DNA from: Bosea sp. 124
Lineage (GTDB): Bacteria > Pseudomonadota > Alphaproteobacteria > Rhizobiales > Beijerinckiaceae
Length of the DNA: 64,000 nt
Assembly: GCF_003046175.1 (NCBI RefSeq)
Contig: NZ_PZZM01000001.1
Location: 372,001 to 436,000 of the forward strand
Direction of reading: 5' to 3'
How positions within the stretch are numbered: the stretch's first letter is position 1; each line of letters opens with the position of its first letter. Under the pieces are notes generated by a model. The model had not been told where the DNA came from. It saw nothing but the letters and a program-made list of their open reading frames with translations, and made no database searches. Made by a program: the position numbers and the translations under genes. Positions 30,535 to 39,518 of the stretch are shown in pieces.

Positions 30535-32343
30535 TCAGGCGGTCAGACGAAAAGGCGCTTTGGTTTCGAGGCCGCGGCGCGGTGCGCGCGCGAAGGTGGC
30601 GATCCTGACCGGCTCGGACGCATCGGCGACGCCGCCGACGGGCAGCCGGACGGCGACGCGGGTCCCGACGCCCGGCGCGCTCTCGACGGAGAGGCGCCCG
30701 CCATGGAGGCCGACAAGCCCGCGCACGACGGACAGGCCGAGGCCGGTGCCCTCATAGGCGCGATCATAGGAGCCCTTGGCCTGGAAGAAGGGATCGCCCA
30801 GACGCGGCAGGTCGCTGGCGGAAATGCCGATGCCGGTGTCCGAGACCGAGAGGTCGATCATGTCGCCATCGCGCACGACGGCGAACATCACGCGCCCGCC
30901 GACGGGCGTGAACTTGATGGCGTTCGAAAGCAGGTTGATCATCACCTGCTTCAGCGCACGACGATCGCCCAGCACCGGCGGCAGATCCGGCCCGACGACG
31001 CGTTCGAGCGCGATCTCGCCGGCCTCGGCCCGCAGCGCCATCAGCGCACAGCAATCGCGGGTCATCTCGGCCAGATCGAGCGGCTCCTGCTCGATCGTCA
31101 TGGTGCCGCTCTCGATCTTGGAGATGTCGAGCAGCGTGTTCACGACATCGAGCAGATGGTGGCCCGAGCTGTGGATGATCCGGGCATATTCCAGCCGCTT
31201 CTGCGCATCGAGCCAGCCCTGCTGCTCCTCGCCGCTGAGCATCTCCGAGAAGCCGATGATCGCGTTCAGCGGGGTGCGCAGCTCGTGGCTGACGGTCGCC
31301 AGGAAGCGGCCCTTGATGTCGCTCGCCTTCACCGCTTCGGCATGGCCGCGGGCGCGCTCCTCCTCCTGGGCGCGCCTTGCCGTGATGTCGCGCATCACGC
31401 AGACGACGGCTGCGCTGTCATTGGGGCCGGCGGTCTCGATCCGGTGCGCATGCATTTCGAGCCAGAGCGAAACCGGACGCTGCTGCTCCTGATCGCCATG
31501 CGGGACGAAGAGCGTGCGAAAGCAGGCAATGGCGGAGCCCGCGCCATGGGCCGCGTCGCTCAGCGCCTTGAGGAAGAGCGGACGGTCGGCGACATGCACG
31601 CGCTCGAACAGGCCGCGCCCGTGCAGTTCGCGCGGCTCGGCACCGGCCAGCGACCGGGCGGCATCATTGGCGAAGACAACGGCGCCGCCGGCATCGTGCC
31701 AGGTGACGAGATCGCCGACATGGTCGAGCAGGAGCTGGGCACGCTGGTCGGAGGCGCGATGCTCGCGCAGCTCCTCGCCACGGCGGCGCAGGAAGCCGAT
31801 GGCAACGATCATCGCCTGCAGGATCGCGACCGTCACCAGGACCGGCATCATGCCGTCCGCCCAGCGCGCCTGCCCGGCGAAAAGGCCGAGATGGTCGAGC
31901 GCGACGACGCTGCCGAGTGTAAGCGCCGCGATCGCGCTGGCGCGCGACACATAAGGCCGCGAGCCGAAGAACATCGCCTCGGCGGGCACGGCGGCGAGCC
32001 AGAGCAGCAGGGGCGAGCCGGCGCCGCCGGTCATGCCGGAGAGCGCGCCGACGAAGAGGGCGAGCGCCGCCGCGGACATGCAATGCGCGATGTCGAGCCG
32101 GCCGGTCCTGGACAGCACCACGACGGCGAGCAGCGGCAGCGCCGCGGCCACGATCACCGCCGCCTCGAGGCCGCCGAGCGTGCCGCGCCAGGCGAGATAG
32201 GCCGGAGCCAGGCCGAGCGCAACCGCGCCGACCAGCAGGCGGGTCAGGATGAAGCGCTCATGGCGCATGCGCTCGAGCGAATTGGGCAGCACGGATGCGT
32301 GCACCATCGCCGCCACCTGTGTCCTGACCGCCTGCATCTTCAT
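30535..32343 (-). CDS. Membrane PAS sensor histidine kinase, DivJ/PleC-like
   Basis: Sensor kinase of 602 residues. The N-terminal third has about six transmembrane helices (LLVGAVALGLAPAYLAWRG through MMPVLVTVAILQAMIVAIGF). A PAS domain (about 205-325) follows, then HisKA with the phospho-acceptor His near residue 353 (FLATVSHELRTPLNAIIGFS), and an HATPase domain with INLLSNAIKFTP, DTGIGI and YEGTGLGLSVV. The layout and H-box resemble the DivJ/PleC kinases that control DivK phosphorylation and hence CtrA. A perfect CtrA box lies 66 bases upstream. The frame extends to a TTG at 32349, but the ATG at 32343 is preferred. Assignment to DivJ rather than PleC is not possible by eye. Confidence 0.88.
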   Translation of the reverse strand: MKMQAVRTQVAAMVHASVLPNSLERMRHERFILTRLLVGAVALGLAPAYLAWRGTLGGLEAAVIVAAALPLLAVVVLSRTGRLDIAHCMSAAALALFVGALSGMTGGAGSPLLLWLAAVPAEAMFFGSRPYVSRASAIAALTLGSVVALDHLGLFAGQARWADGMMPVLVTVAILQAMIVAIGFLRRRGEELREHRASDQRAQLLLDHVGDLVTWHDAGGAVVFANDAARSLAGAEPRELHGRGLFERVHVADRPLFLKALSDAAHGAGSAIACFRTLFVPHGDQEQQRPVSLWLEMHAHRIETAGPNDSAAVVCVMRDITARRAQEEERARGHAEAVKASDIKGRFLATVSHELRTPLNAIIGFSEMLSGEEQQGWLDAQKRLEYARIIHSSGHHLLDVVNTLLDISKIESGTMTIEQEPLDLAEMTRDCCALMALRAEAGEIALERVVGPDLPPVLGDRRALKQVMINLLSNAIKFTPVGGRVMFAVVRDGDMIDLSVSDTGIGISASDLPRLGDPFFQAKGSYDRAYEGTGLGLSVVRGLVGLHGGRLSVESAPGVGTRVAVRLPVGGVADASEPVRIATFARAPRRGLETKAPFRLTA

Positions 32344-32408
32344 GGGCAACGCAACGCCTAACTGTGCGGACCGTTCGTCCGCTTGCCGGCAATCTCGCCC
32401 CGGGCGGT

Positions 32409-32423
32409 TTAAGCGGGGCTTAA
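32409..32423. promoter_or_regulatory. CtrA box upstream of the histidine kinase
   Basis: TTAA, seven bases (GCGGGGC), TTAA: an exact consensus match, 66-80 bases before the kinase start. The rest of the 321-base gap 32344-32664 holds no gene; it includes an imperfect hairpin around 32600-32632 and the ribosome site of the next plus-strand gene. Confidence 0.6.
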
Positions 32424-32664
32424 GGCAGCCGCGGCCGGATCGCCGAAAAGCGTCGCTGTATCACGGCTTTCTCTATTAAGAACAACGACTTCCGCGGATC
32501 TCTCCGGGGGCGCCCGGCACGGCCGCGATGTTGGAAGCAGGGTGAACGGAAGCTGAAGATCGAGCGTCGTGTTTGACGATCCGGAATGACGTGATTTTTC
32601 CGCATCCCGGGCTAGGGTCGATGCGGGATGGGGCGCAGGCAGCGCCCGTCACGAAGCGGGGACC

Positions 32665-32964
32665 ATGATGGCCTATATCCTGCGCAGCCTGGCGGTGATC
32701 GGCGTGATCGCGCTGAACTCGCCCGTCCAGAGCGAGAAACCGGATGATGGCGGCGCCGTCGCGCGCGTCCGCAGCGTTGCAAGGGCGGCGGCTCAGGTCG
32801 ATCCGCAGAGCGCGATGTCCAGCGTCACGGCCGCACGCGAGACCGCGCAGATTCTCGCAGGTCTCGACCCCGAGACCCGCCAGCGCGTGATGGCCCTGGC
32901 GACCGCGGGGCTCGCGGGCCGGCACGACCCGCGCGAGCCCTCAGCCCCGGCCGCGACACGCTGA
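32665..32964 (+). CDS. Small exported protein upstream of SufE (possibly DUF5330-like)
   Basis: Predicted protein of 99 residues with two adjacent ATG codons at 32665 and 32668. The N-terminus (MAYILRSLAVIGVIALNSP) looks like a signal peptide or anchor; the rest is Ala/Arg-rich and helical. The position just before sufE and the size recall the DUF5330 proteins of Hyphomicrobiales, but motif agreement is weak. Function unknown. Confidence 0.5.
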   Translation: MMAYILRSLAVIGVIALNSPVQSEKPDDGGAVARVRSVARAAAQVDPQSAMSSVTAARETAQILAGLDPETRQRVMALATAGLAGRHDPREPSAPAATR

Positions 32965-33087
32965 GGCGCCACGCCCCATGATCGCAGCCCGCGCTTGACG
33001 CGGCCGCCCGACGCGCCGAAGACGCTGGCCTCGAACATGGCAGGGCGGGAGCCGGCCTGCCACGCGGCGACCGGCAGCGGACAGGAC

Positions 33088-33516
33088 ATGAGCGCGAACC
33101 TCGACGAGATCATCGCCAATTTCGACCTGCTCGAGGAGTGGGACGACCGCTACCGCTATCTGATCGAGCTCGGCCGGGAGCTGGAGCCGCTGCCGGAGGC
33201 GGCGCATAACGACGCCAACAAGGTGCGCGGCTGCGCCAGCCAGGTCTGGCTCGACTCGCGTCGCGATGGCGGCCCCGGTCCGCAGACGCTGCTGCATTTC
33301 CGCGGCGATAGCGACGCCCATATCGTGCGCGGGCTGGTCGCGCTGGCGCTGGCGATCTATTCCGGGCGCAGCGCCTCGGAAATCCTGGAGACCGACGCCT
33401 TCGCGATCTACGAGAAGCTCGGTCTCGCCGCGCATCTGACGCCGCAGCGCTCCAACGGCGTGCGCTCGATGATCGAGCGCATCAAGTCCGACGCACGCAC
33501 AGCCGCCGCCGGCTGA
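33088..33516 (+). CDS. SufE family Fe-S cluster assembly protein
   Basis: Sulphur acceptor of 142 residues that takes persulphide from a SufS-type cysteine desulphurase. The active-site cysteine is about residue 49 in KVRGCASQVWL. The LLEEWDDRYRYLIELGRELE start and AIYSGRSASEIL helix are typical. The frame is open from 32995, but the ATG at 33088 (MSANLDEIIANF) follows an AGGA ribosome site and fits family length. No other suf gene is in this window, as is common for this stand-alone copy. It is convergent with the DUF6456 gene. Confidence 0.93.
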   Translation: MSANLDEIIANFDLLEEWDDRYRYLIELGRELEPLPEAAHNDANKVRGCASQVWLDSRRDGGPGPQTLLHFRGDSDAHIVRGLVALALAIYSGRSASEILETDAFAIYEKLGLAAHLTPQRSNGVRSMIERIKSDARTAAAG

Positions 33517-33528
33517 TCGCGGGCCGCC

Positions 33529-34377
33529 TCATCCAGCCCGTTCCGGCATGAGGCTCGGGCGCGCGTTTTCGCCATGCCAGACGGAGTTCCGGCATTTCGC
33601 CGTCGCGGGCGGCGGCGCGATGCCGTAATGCGTCGCCAGCGCCTTGAGCGCGAGACGCAGCACGACCTTGGCCGAACGCGCCGGCCAGCCGCGCTCGCGC
33701 TCGACACGGTCGAGCCCTTTGAGGAAGCCGCAGACATCGATGGCGAGGCCCGACAGATCCGGCCCGAGCCGGTCGCAGGCCAGCCTGACGCGCTGACGGG
33801 CTGTAAGGGCGGCATCGGAGGCGCCGGCCGGATCGCGGCCACCGGCCCCGTGCGCGTCCGGCACGAGCGAGGCATCCCAGTTCATCGTCACGCGCGGCAT
33901 CATCCGCGCAAGGGTGAGATCGGAGCGGAAGCGCTCCCCGGCCGCGAACTCCTCCGCCGAGATTTGCGGCCGGCCATCCCGACCCGGCCGGCGATGCAGC
34001 CAGAGCAGCGGGCTCTCGCGCTCGTCCAGCGTCACCGCCTGCATCCGGCCGTCGATCGGAACGACGCCCTCGGCCAGGCTCCGCTTCGGAGCTTTCGCGG
34101 CGCCGGTCGCGAGGAGGCGCCGCGAGCCGCCCTCGCCGCTCCATTTCGCCAGGCCGTCGCCAACCAGTGCGTCGGCCGCCTCGGATGGCGCATATCCGGC
34201 TCCGAGGCTGGTGCCATTGGTGCTCCGGTAGAGCGCGATCCGTCCGCAGCCCAAAGGCGAGCGGCAGCCGAAGGCACCGGGCTGCGCCAGATGCCGCAAC
34301 AGGCGAGCGCGCAGATCAGGCCCGTCTTCTGCCACATCCTCTGCAACGCTCCCCGCCACGCCCCCTGCCCGGCTCAC
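33529..34377 (-). CDS. DUF6456 domain protein, partner of the DnaA-domain protein
   Basis: Protein of 282 residues. The centre matches the DUF6456 core: ESPLLWLHRRPGRDGRPQIS, EEFAAGERFRSDLTLARMMP and RVTMNWDASL; then LTARQRVRLACDRLGPDLSG and LVLRLALKALATHYG-like segments. The N-terminal part (LLRHLAQPGAFG through AADALVGDGLAKWSG) looks like a winged-helix, so DNA binding is possible. The GTG start overlaps the stop of the upstream HTH gene by four bases (GTGA), implying coupled translation. Function of the domain is unknown. Confidence 0.75.
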   Translation of the reverse strand: MSRAGGVAGSVAEDVAEDGPDLRARLLRHLAQPGAFGCRSPLGCGRIALYRSTNGTSLGAGYAPSEAADALVGDGLAKWSGEGGSRRLLATGAAKAPKRSLAEGVVPIDGRMQAVTLDERESPLLWLHRRPGRDGRPQISAEEFAAGERFRSDLTLARMMPRVTMNWDASLVPDAHGAGGRDPAGASDAALTARQRVRLACDRLGPDLSGLAIDVCGFLKGLDRVERERGWPARSAKVVLRLALKALATHYGIAPPPATAKCRNSVWHGENARPSLMPERAG

Positions 34378-34745
34378 GACCGGGCCTCCGGCCGGGCGCC
34401 CGTGACAAGCGCGCCCGTCAAGGCGAGTAGCCCGGCCTCGAGTGCAGCCAGCGCGAATTCCCGTGCCGGATCGTCGCGGCGATCCTCGATCAGGGCGCAG
34501 GCATGGCGAACCGTGGTCCGGTCGCGGCCGAAGCAGATGCCGACGCGGGTGAAGCTCAGGCCGAAGGCGACATGGGCGAGATACATCGCGGTCTGTCGCG
34601 CCAGCGCGATCGGCCGCCGGCCCCGGCAGGGCGAACGCAGGCTCGCGGCTGGAACATGGGCAACGGCCGCCACGACGACTTCGGCGAGCCGCGCCAGCGC
34701 CGCCTGGTCGATGGGATCAACATCTGCAGGCTCAAGATTGTTCAT
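34374..34745 (-). CDS. Stand-alone DnaA domain IV-like helix-turn-helix protein
   Basis: Protein of 123 residues with no ATPase part. Residues about 45-90 match the DNA-binding domain IV of the replication initiator DnaA: ALARQTAMYLAHVAFGLSFT, RVGICFGRDRTTVRHAC, IEDRRDD. DnaA itself has R-Q-I-A-M-Y-L and G-x-R-D-H-T-T-V-x-H-A at these points; here the His of DHTT is Arg. It could bind DnaA boxes without initiating. Its stop overlaps the DUF6456 gene start. Upstream (34746-34877) there is only a short leader before the shared terminator. Confidence 0.8.
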   Translation of the reverse strand: MNNLEPADVDPIDQAALARLAEVVVAAVAHVPAASLRSPCRGRRPIALARQTAMYLAHVAFGLSFTRVGICFGRDRTTVRHACALIEDRRDDPAREFALAALEAGLLALTGALVTGARPEARS

Positions 34746-34877
34746 GATATGTTCTCATTAATTCTCGCCGGACAGCGACGATGCCGGCTCGATCATGCAT
34801 GAAAATATTCCTATGACAAGACACGGCGCGAACGCTGCCGGCTTATCCCCGCCAGGTCGCCGGGACGTTCCGCGTAC

Positions 34878-34911
34878 AAAAAAGGCCGCCGGCAAGCCGG
34901 CGGCCTTTTTT
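34878..34911. terminator. Bidirectional Rho-independent terminator below mucR
   Basis: Stem GGCCGCCGGC/GCCGGCGGCC with a two-base loop, flanked by six As on one side and six Ts on the other, so it works on both strands. It lies 44 bases after the mucR stop on the minus strand and separates mucR from the HTH gene. Confidence 0.92.
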
Positions 34912-34954
34912 ATGATCCCTGAAGGTCCCGCCTCGGCGAAACCTCGGGCCGGTT

Positions 34955-35371
34955 TCAGCGGCGCTTGCGGCGCTGCTGGCCCAGGCCCATCTTCTTGGCG
35001 AGCTGCGAGCGCGCCTCGGCATAGTTCGGCGCGACCATCGGATAGTCCGGCGGCAGGCCCCACTTCTCGCGATACTGCTCGGGCGACATGTTGTACTGCG
35101 TGCGCAGATGGCGCTTGAGCGATTTGAACTTCTTGCCGTCTTCGAGACAGATGAGATAGTCGGCCGTGATCGACTTCTTCACCGGAATGGCAGGCTTCGG
35201 CGCCTCGGCCGGCACCACCGGAGCGGCACCGCTGATGACGCGGCTCAGCGCGGCGTGCACCTCACCGATCAGCGCCGGCAAGTCGGCGGACGGAACGGAA
35301 TTGTTTGAAACATAGGCAGAGACAATATCCGCAGTCAGCTCGATAAAATCCGATCCGTCACTATCAGCCAT
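34955..35371 (-). CDS. mucR: MucR/Ros family zinc-finger transcriptional regulator
   Basis: DNA-binding regulator of 138 residues. The prokaryotic zinc finger is [20 protein letters not shown]: the cysteine, phenylalanine and His of the Ros finger are present, while the first metal-ligand pair is reduced to a single Cys as in many MucR variants. [20 protein letters not shown] is the conserved post-finger segment. The N-terminal [14 protein letters not shown] is the oligomerisation region. MucR proteins repress many genes (exopolysaccharide, motility, cell cycle) by binding AT-rich DNA and usually regulate themselves. The ATG at 35371 is chosen over upstream codons by family alignment and a GGGAG ribosome site. 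Confidence 0.94.
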   Translation of the reverse strand: MADSDGSDFIELTADIVSAYVSNNSVPSADLPALIGEVHAALSRVISGAAPVVPAEAPKPAIPVKKSITADYLICLEDGKKFKSLKRHLRTQYNMSPEQYREKWGLPPDYPMVAPNYAEARSQLAKKMGLGQQRRKRR

Positions 35372-35708
35372 GATGGCGCCACTCCCTGAGATGTCTTCTG
35401 CGAAAACTGCGACCGATCGCGCCATCATACATGCATGCCTTGCGCGATCCTGACCAAGAGCACCAAGCACTTTCGACTCAGACGCAACGCCAGCGGCCAT
35501 TGCGGACCGTTTAGTCGATAGCCTACATCACTGCAAGTGATCATCTGCGTGCGAATACGAATATCCCAAGGGAATATTGCATTCACCGCCAGATGATCAT
35601 GGTAACCGGAATTTGCGCGACAGGGCATCTGCCTGAGTGCGAGCGGTCTTGCCAGCCCGAGCCCTGCTCTCTACCTGTCTGAGCCAATGCATGGTGGAGA
35701 AGTCGTCG
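35372..35708. promoter_or_regulatory. Divergent mucR / oligopeptidase B intergenic region
   Basis: No gene is seen in these 337 bases. A relatively AT-rich part (about 35515-35610) contains AATAT (35560-35564) and ATATT (35574-35578) as a short inverted repeat, a plausible kind of site for autorepression by MucR. This is suggestive only. The ribosome site GGAGAAG for the plus-strand gene lies at about 35696. Confidence 0.3.
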
Positions 35709-37883
35709 ATGCGCTCTCATCCCGTTCCCGGCGCGGCGACGCCCCGTCGGCGCAAGACTGCTGTGCCGCGCGCCGAGATCCGCACCAAACGGACGGTCGT
35801 CCACGGCACCGAACTCAGCGACGATTATGACTGGCTGCGCGCCTCGAACTGGAAGGAGGTGCTGCGGGACCCCGCCGCACTGCCGGCCGACATCCGCGCC
35901 TATCTCGACGCCGAGAACGCCTATTGCAAGGCGCTGCTCGCTCCGACCCGGGCGCTGCAGCGCAGCCTCGTCAAGGAGATGCGCGGCCGGATCAAGGAAG
36001 ACGATTCGAGCGTGCCACAACCGGACGGGCCGTTCCTCTACTATTCGCGCTACCGCAAGGGCGGGGAGCATCCGCTGATCTGCCGCAGGCCGAAAACCGG
36101 CGCGCCCGCCTCAAGCGAGAAGAACACCGGCAATAGCCGCGAGCAGATCATGCTCGACGCCGACGCGCTTTCGGACGGCAAGGATTTCTTCGATCTCGGC
36201 GACACCGCCCACAGCCCCGACCACCGCCTGCTCGGCTGGAGCGCCGACGAGGCCGGATCCGAACTCCACATGATCCGGGTCCGCGACATCGCCAGCGGCG
36301 AGGATCTGCCCGATGCGATCCCCGACACGACGGGCGATATCGTCTGGGCCGCCGACAGCCGCGCCTTCGCCTATGTCCGCCTCGACGCCGACCACCGCCC
36401 GTCCCGGGTCTTCCGGCATCGCCTCGGCCACGACCCGAGCCAGGACACGCTGCTGCATGACGAGTCCGATGCCGGCATGTTCGTCGATATCGACGAGACG
36501 CAGTCCGGGCGCTTCCTGCTGATCTCGATCAGCGACCACGAGACCTCCGAGATCCGTCTGGTCGATCTGTCCGAGCCCGAAGCGCGGCCCGTCACGGTCG
36601 CGCCACGGGCAGTCGGACGGCAATACGACGTCGAGCATCACGGCGACGATCTCCTGATCCTGACCAATGCCGACGGCGCCGAGGACTTCAAGATCGTCAC
36701 GGTGCCGGCGGCCGATCCTTCGCCCGCCGGCTGGCGCGACCTGATCCCGCACAAGCCGGGCCGGCTGATCCTGAGCCATGTCTGCCTGAAGGGCCGACTG
36801 ATCCGGCTGGAGCGGGAGGACGGCCTGCCGCGCATCGTCATCCGCGATCTCGCGACCGGCGCCGAGAGCAGCATCGCCTTCGACGAGGAGGCCTATGGGC
36901 TGGGCCTCGACGCCGGCTACGAGTTCGAGACCGACCGTTTGCGCTTCATCTATGCCTCGATGGCGCGCCCGGCCGAAACCTACGATTACGACATGGTGAC
37001 GGGCGCGCGCGTGCTGCTGAAGCGGCAGGAGGTGCCCTCGGGCCATGACCCGGCGGCCTACCGGGTGCGGCGCATCTTCGCCACGGCGAAGGATGGCGAG
37101 CAGGTTCCGGTCTCGCTCCTGCACCGGGCCGATCTCGTCCTCGACGGCTCGGCGCCCTGCCTGCTTTATGGCTACGGCTCCTATGGCTCGGCGATGTCGG
37201 CCTCGTTCCGAATCCGGCCGCTGAGCCTGGTCGATCGCGGCTTCGTCTATGCCATCGCCCATGTCCGTGGCGGCACAGACAAAGGCCGGCGCTGGTATCT
37301 CGACGGCAAGCGCGAGAACAAGCGCAACACCTTCACGGACTTCATCGCCGCGGGCGAGGCGCTCGCCGATGCCGGCTTCACGGCGCGCGGGCGCATCGTC
37401 GCTGAAGGCGGCAGCGCCGGCGGCATGCTGATGGGCGCGGTCGCGAACATGGCGCCCGAGCTCTTTGCGGGCATCATCGCGGAGGTGCCCTTCGTCGACG
37501 TGCTGAACACCATCCTCGACGACACATTGCCGCTGACACCGCCGGAATGGCCCGAATGGGGCGACCCGATCCGCGACATCGCGGCCTTCGAGATGATCCG
37601 AAGCTATTCGCCCTATGACAACATCACGGCGCAGGCCTATCCGCCGATCCTGGCGATGGGCGGGCTGACCGATCCGCGCGTGACCTATTGGGAGCCCGCG
37701 AAATGGGTGGCGCGGCTGCGCGCGACGATGAGCGGCGGCGGGCCGATCATGCTGCACACCAATATGGAGGCCGGGCATGGCGGCTCGGCCGGGCGCTTCG
37801 ACTCGCTGAAGGAAACGGCCCTGGCCTATGCCTTCGCGATCCAGGCCGTCGGCGAGGGCTGGCCGGAGGCCGGCTCCGACTGA
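35709..37883 (+). CDS. ptrB: Oligopeptidase B (S9A prolyl-oligopeptidase family)
   Basis: Serine peptidase of 724 residues cleaving after Arg or Lys in short peptides. An N-terminal seven-bladed propeller (about 60-430) is followed by the alpha/beta-hydrolase domain. The nucleophile is Ser about residue 569 (EGGSAGGMLMG); the Asp is in GGLTDPRVTYWEPAKW and the His in HTNMEAGHGG. GGTDKGRRWYLDGKRENKRNTF is the conserved region before the nucleophile. An upstream ATG at 35691 and an even earlier open frame exist; 35709 has the better ribosome site. No signal peptide, so cytoplasmic. Confidence 0.93.
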   Translation: MRSHPVPGAATPRRRKTAVPRAEIRTKRTVVHGTELSDDYDWLRASNWKEVLRDPAALPADIRAYLDAENAYCKALLAPTRALQRSLVKEMRGRIKEDDSSVPQPDGPFLYYSRYRKGGEHPLICRRPKTGAPASSEKNTGNSREQIMLDADALSDGKDFFDLGDTAHSPDHRLLGWSADEAGSELHMIRVRDIASGEDLPDAIPDTTGDIVWAADSRAFAYVRLDADHRPSRVFRHRLGHDPSQDTLLHDESDAGMFVDIDETQSGRFLLISISDHETSEIRLVDLSEPEARPVTVAPRAVGRQYDVEHHGDDLLILTNADGAEDFKIVTVPAADPSPAGWRDLIPHKPGRLILSHVCLKGRLIRLEREDGLPRIVIRDLATGAESSIAFDEEAYGLGLDAGYEFETDRLRFIYASMARPAETYDYDMVTGARVLLKRQEVPSGHDPAAYRVRRIFATAKDGEQVPVSLLHRADLVLDGSAPCLLYGYGSYGSAMSASFRIRPLSLVDRGFVYAIAHVRGGTDKGRRWYLDGKRENKRNTFTDFIAAGEALADAGFTARGRIVAEGGSAGGMLMGAVANMAPELFAGIIAEVPFVDVLNTILDDTLPLTPPEWPEWGDPIRDIAAFEMIRSYSPYDNITAQAYPPILAMGGLTDPRVTYWEPAKWVARLRATMSGGGPIMLHTNMEAGHGGSAGRFDSLKETALAYAFAIQAVGEGWPEAGSD

Positions 37884-39407
37884 TCAGGAGCCGAGCCGGC
37901 TCTTTTCGCTGGCGAGATAGATCTTGAGCTCGTCCATCGACGCGAAGCTGTAATCGCCATCGGGCGTGCGTGCCTGGATCGAGCCGTCGGCATAGATGGT
38001 GAAATGCGCCTCGCCGACCTGATAGGCGCCGACGATGCCTTCGTCGGAGGCAGCCGGCGCCGCGGCCTCTGCTACCAGCTCGGCTTCCGGAGCCTCCGGC
38101 TGGGACACCGCGTCCTGCAGTGGCTCGGCCTCGGGAGAGAGCGGCGGCGCAGGCTCGAAGGCGGTCACCTCCGGAGCGGCCTGCGCGTCCGGCGTGTCTT
38201 CCCAGTTCCCCGTCGCGGGCGCGGGCTCGAACGCCTCGGCTTCGCGCGCGTGCGGCGGCCAATGCGGCGCTTCCGGTTCGGGCGTGTCCAGTCTCGGCCA
38301 TGACGGCTCGGAGTTGGCCTGCGCTGGCGCAGCATCCGGCCGGCCGGCACCGTCCTCCTGCGGCTTCACCTCGGGCTCGGCGAACCAGGGGGCGTGGCGC
38401 CGCGATGGGGTGTTCATCCAGCTTCCGGCCGCGGCAAGATCGTCGGGGCGGCTGCCCGCACGCTCTCCAGCGGTCTCTCCCGCCGTCTCCTCGATCGGGG
38501 CGTCGGCGAAGGACGGCTCGATCCGGCCGTCGGGGCGTTCGGATTCGCGCCGCAGGCCGGCGAGGCTCTCACGCAGCAGGCCGAACTCGTCATTCTCGCG
38601 CAAGGGCGGCGTCAGCGCGGCGGTGAACGGGTCATCGATATCGGAGGGAACAGGAGCGGCAGCGAGGCCCTCATCGACCCCGGCAACGAGCTCCGACGGC
38701 GCGCGCTCGCCGGCAGCGCCCTCCGCTTCCGGGATGGCGGCCGGCTCGGCGTCGGGCAGTTCGGGCAGGAGCATCGGCAAGCCCGACTCGGGCGCGGCGG
38801 TTGCCGGCTCCGGCTCGCCCTGCGGATCGACCGGCCGGAACGGATCGAAAGCCGGGAGGATATCGGCGACGTCGCTGCCGCTCTCGGCCAGCCCCGACCC
38901 GTCGCCGGTTTCCGGCGCGGCCTGCCTGGCCAGATGGGCGCCGAAGAGATCGGGCTCGACCGCCGTATCGGCCGGTTCCCGCGGCTCCCCGAACGCCTGC
39001 GTCCCGACTAGCGCGGCGCCGGCGAGCGCCCCGACACCGGCGTCGGCCAAGCCGGGCTGCAGCGTCGCGGCCGGCGATCCGGGGCCGGATGACGTGCCGG
39101 GGATAGCGGCTTCGCGCTCGCTGCCCGGGCTCCCGGCCATCGATGCCAGCGACACCGCCATGGCGGTGCCGGACAGCGTCGTCTTCAGACGCCGCAGCTC
39201 GACCAAAACCCAGGCCAGCGCCAGCATCACGACGCCCGCCGCCGCCATCACGGTGCCGATGATCACCTGCGTGAAGCCGCGCTCGAGCACCATATAGGGC
39301 AGCCCGTCGACGATGGCCGCGCCGCCGCCGCAGAGGAAACCAAGGCCGAGCAAGACAAAGATGATGATCAAAGGAACGTCCTCGGCAGCATGTTCGAAAG
39401 CAATCAT
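37884..39407 (-). CDS. Membrane protein with long acidic Ala/Pro/Glu-rich region
   Basis: Predicted protein of 507 residues. Two transmembrane helices near the N-terminus (about 11-33 and 46-70), then some 350 residues of low-complexity, Ala/Glu/Pro/Ser-rich sequence that should be disordered. A compact segment closes the protein: VGAYQVGEAHFTIYADGSIQ, ARTPDGDYSFASMDELKIYL, ASEKSRL. That last part looks like a small folded domain of about 50 residues and is the most likely functional site. It is convergent with ptrB; the stops are adjacent. Family not recognised. Confidence 0.65.
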   Translation of the reverse strand: MIAFEHAAEDVPLIIIFVLLGLGFLCGGGAAIVDGLPYMVLERGFTQVIIGTVMAAAGVVMLALAWVLVELRRLKTTLSGTAMAVSLASMAGSPGSEREAAIPGTSSGPGSPAATLQPGLADAGVGALAGAALVGTQAFGEPREPADTAVEPDLFGAHLARQAAPETGDGSGLAESGSDVADILPAFDPFRPVDPQGEPEPATAAPESGLPMLLPELPDAEPAAIPEAEGAAGERAPSELVAGVDEGLAAAPVPSDIDDPFTAALTPPLRENDEFGLLRESLAGLRRESERPDGRIEPSFADAPIEETAGETAGERAGSRPDDLAAAGSWMNTPSRRHAPWFAEPEVKPQEDGAGRPDAAPAQANSEPSWPRLDTPEPEAPHWPPHAREAEAFEPAPATGNWEDTPDAQAAPEVTAFEPAPPLSPEAEPLQDAVSQPEAPEAELVAEAAAPAASDEGIVGAYQVGEAHFTIYADGSIQARTPDGDYSFASMDELKIYLASEKSRLGS

Positions 39408-39518
39408 GGCAAATCGCCCGATGAGCCGACATCGGCCCCCTCTCGGGCTATCTTGTAACGTATTGAATAAGAGACAGTTTCAAATCGTGTTCCCGCATAG
39501 AGCGAGGAATCGGGCAAT

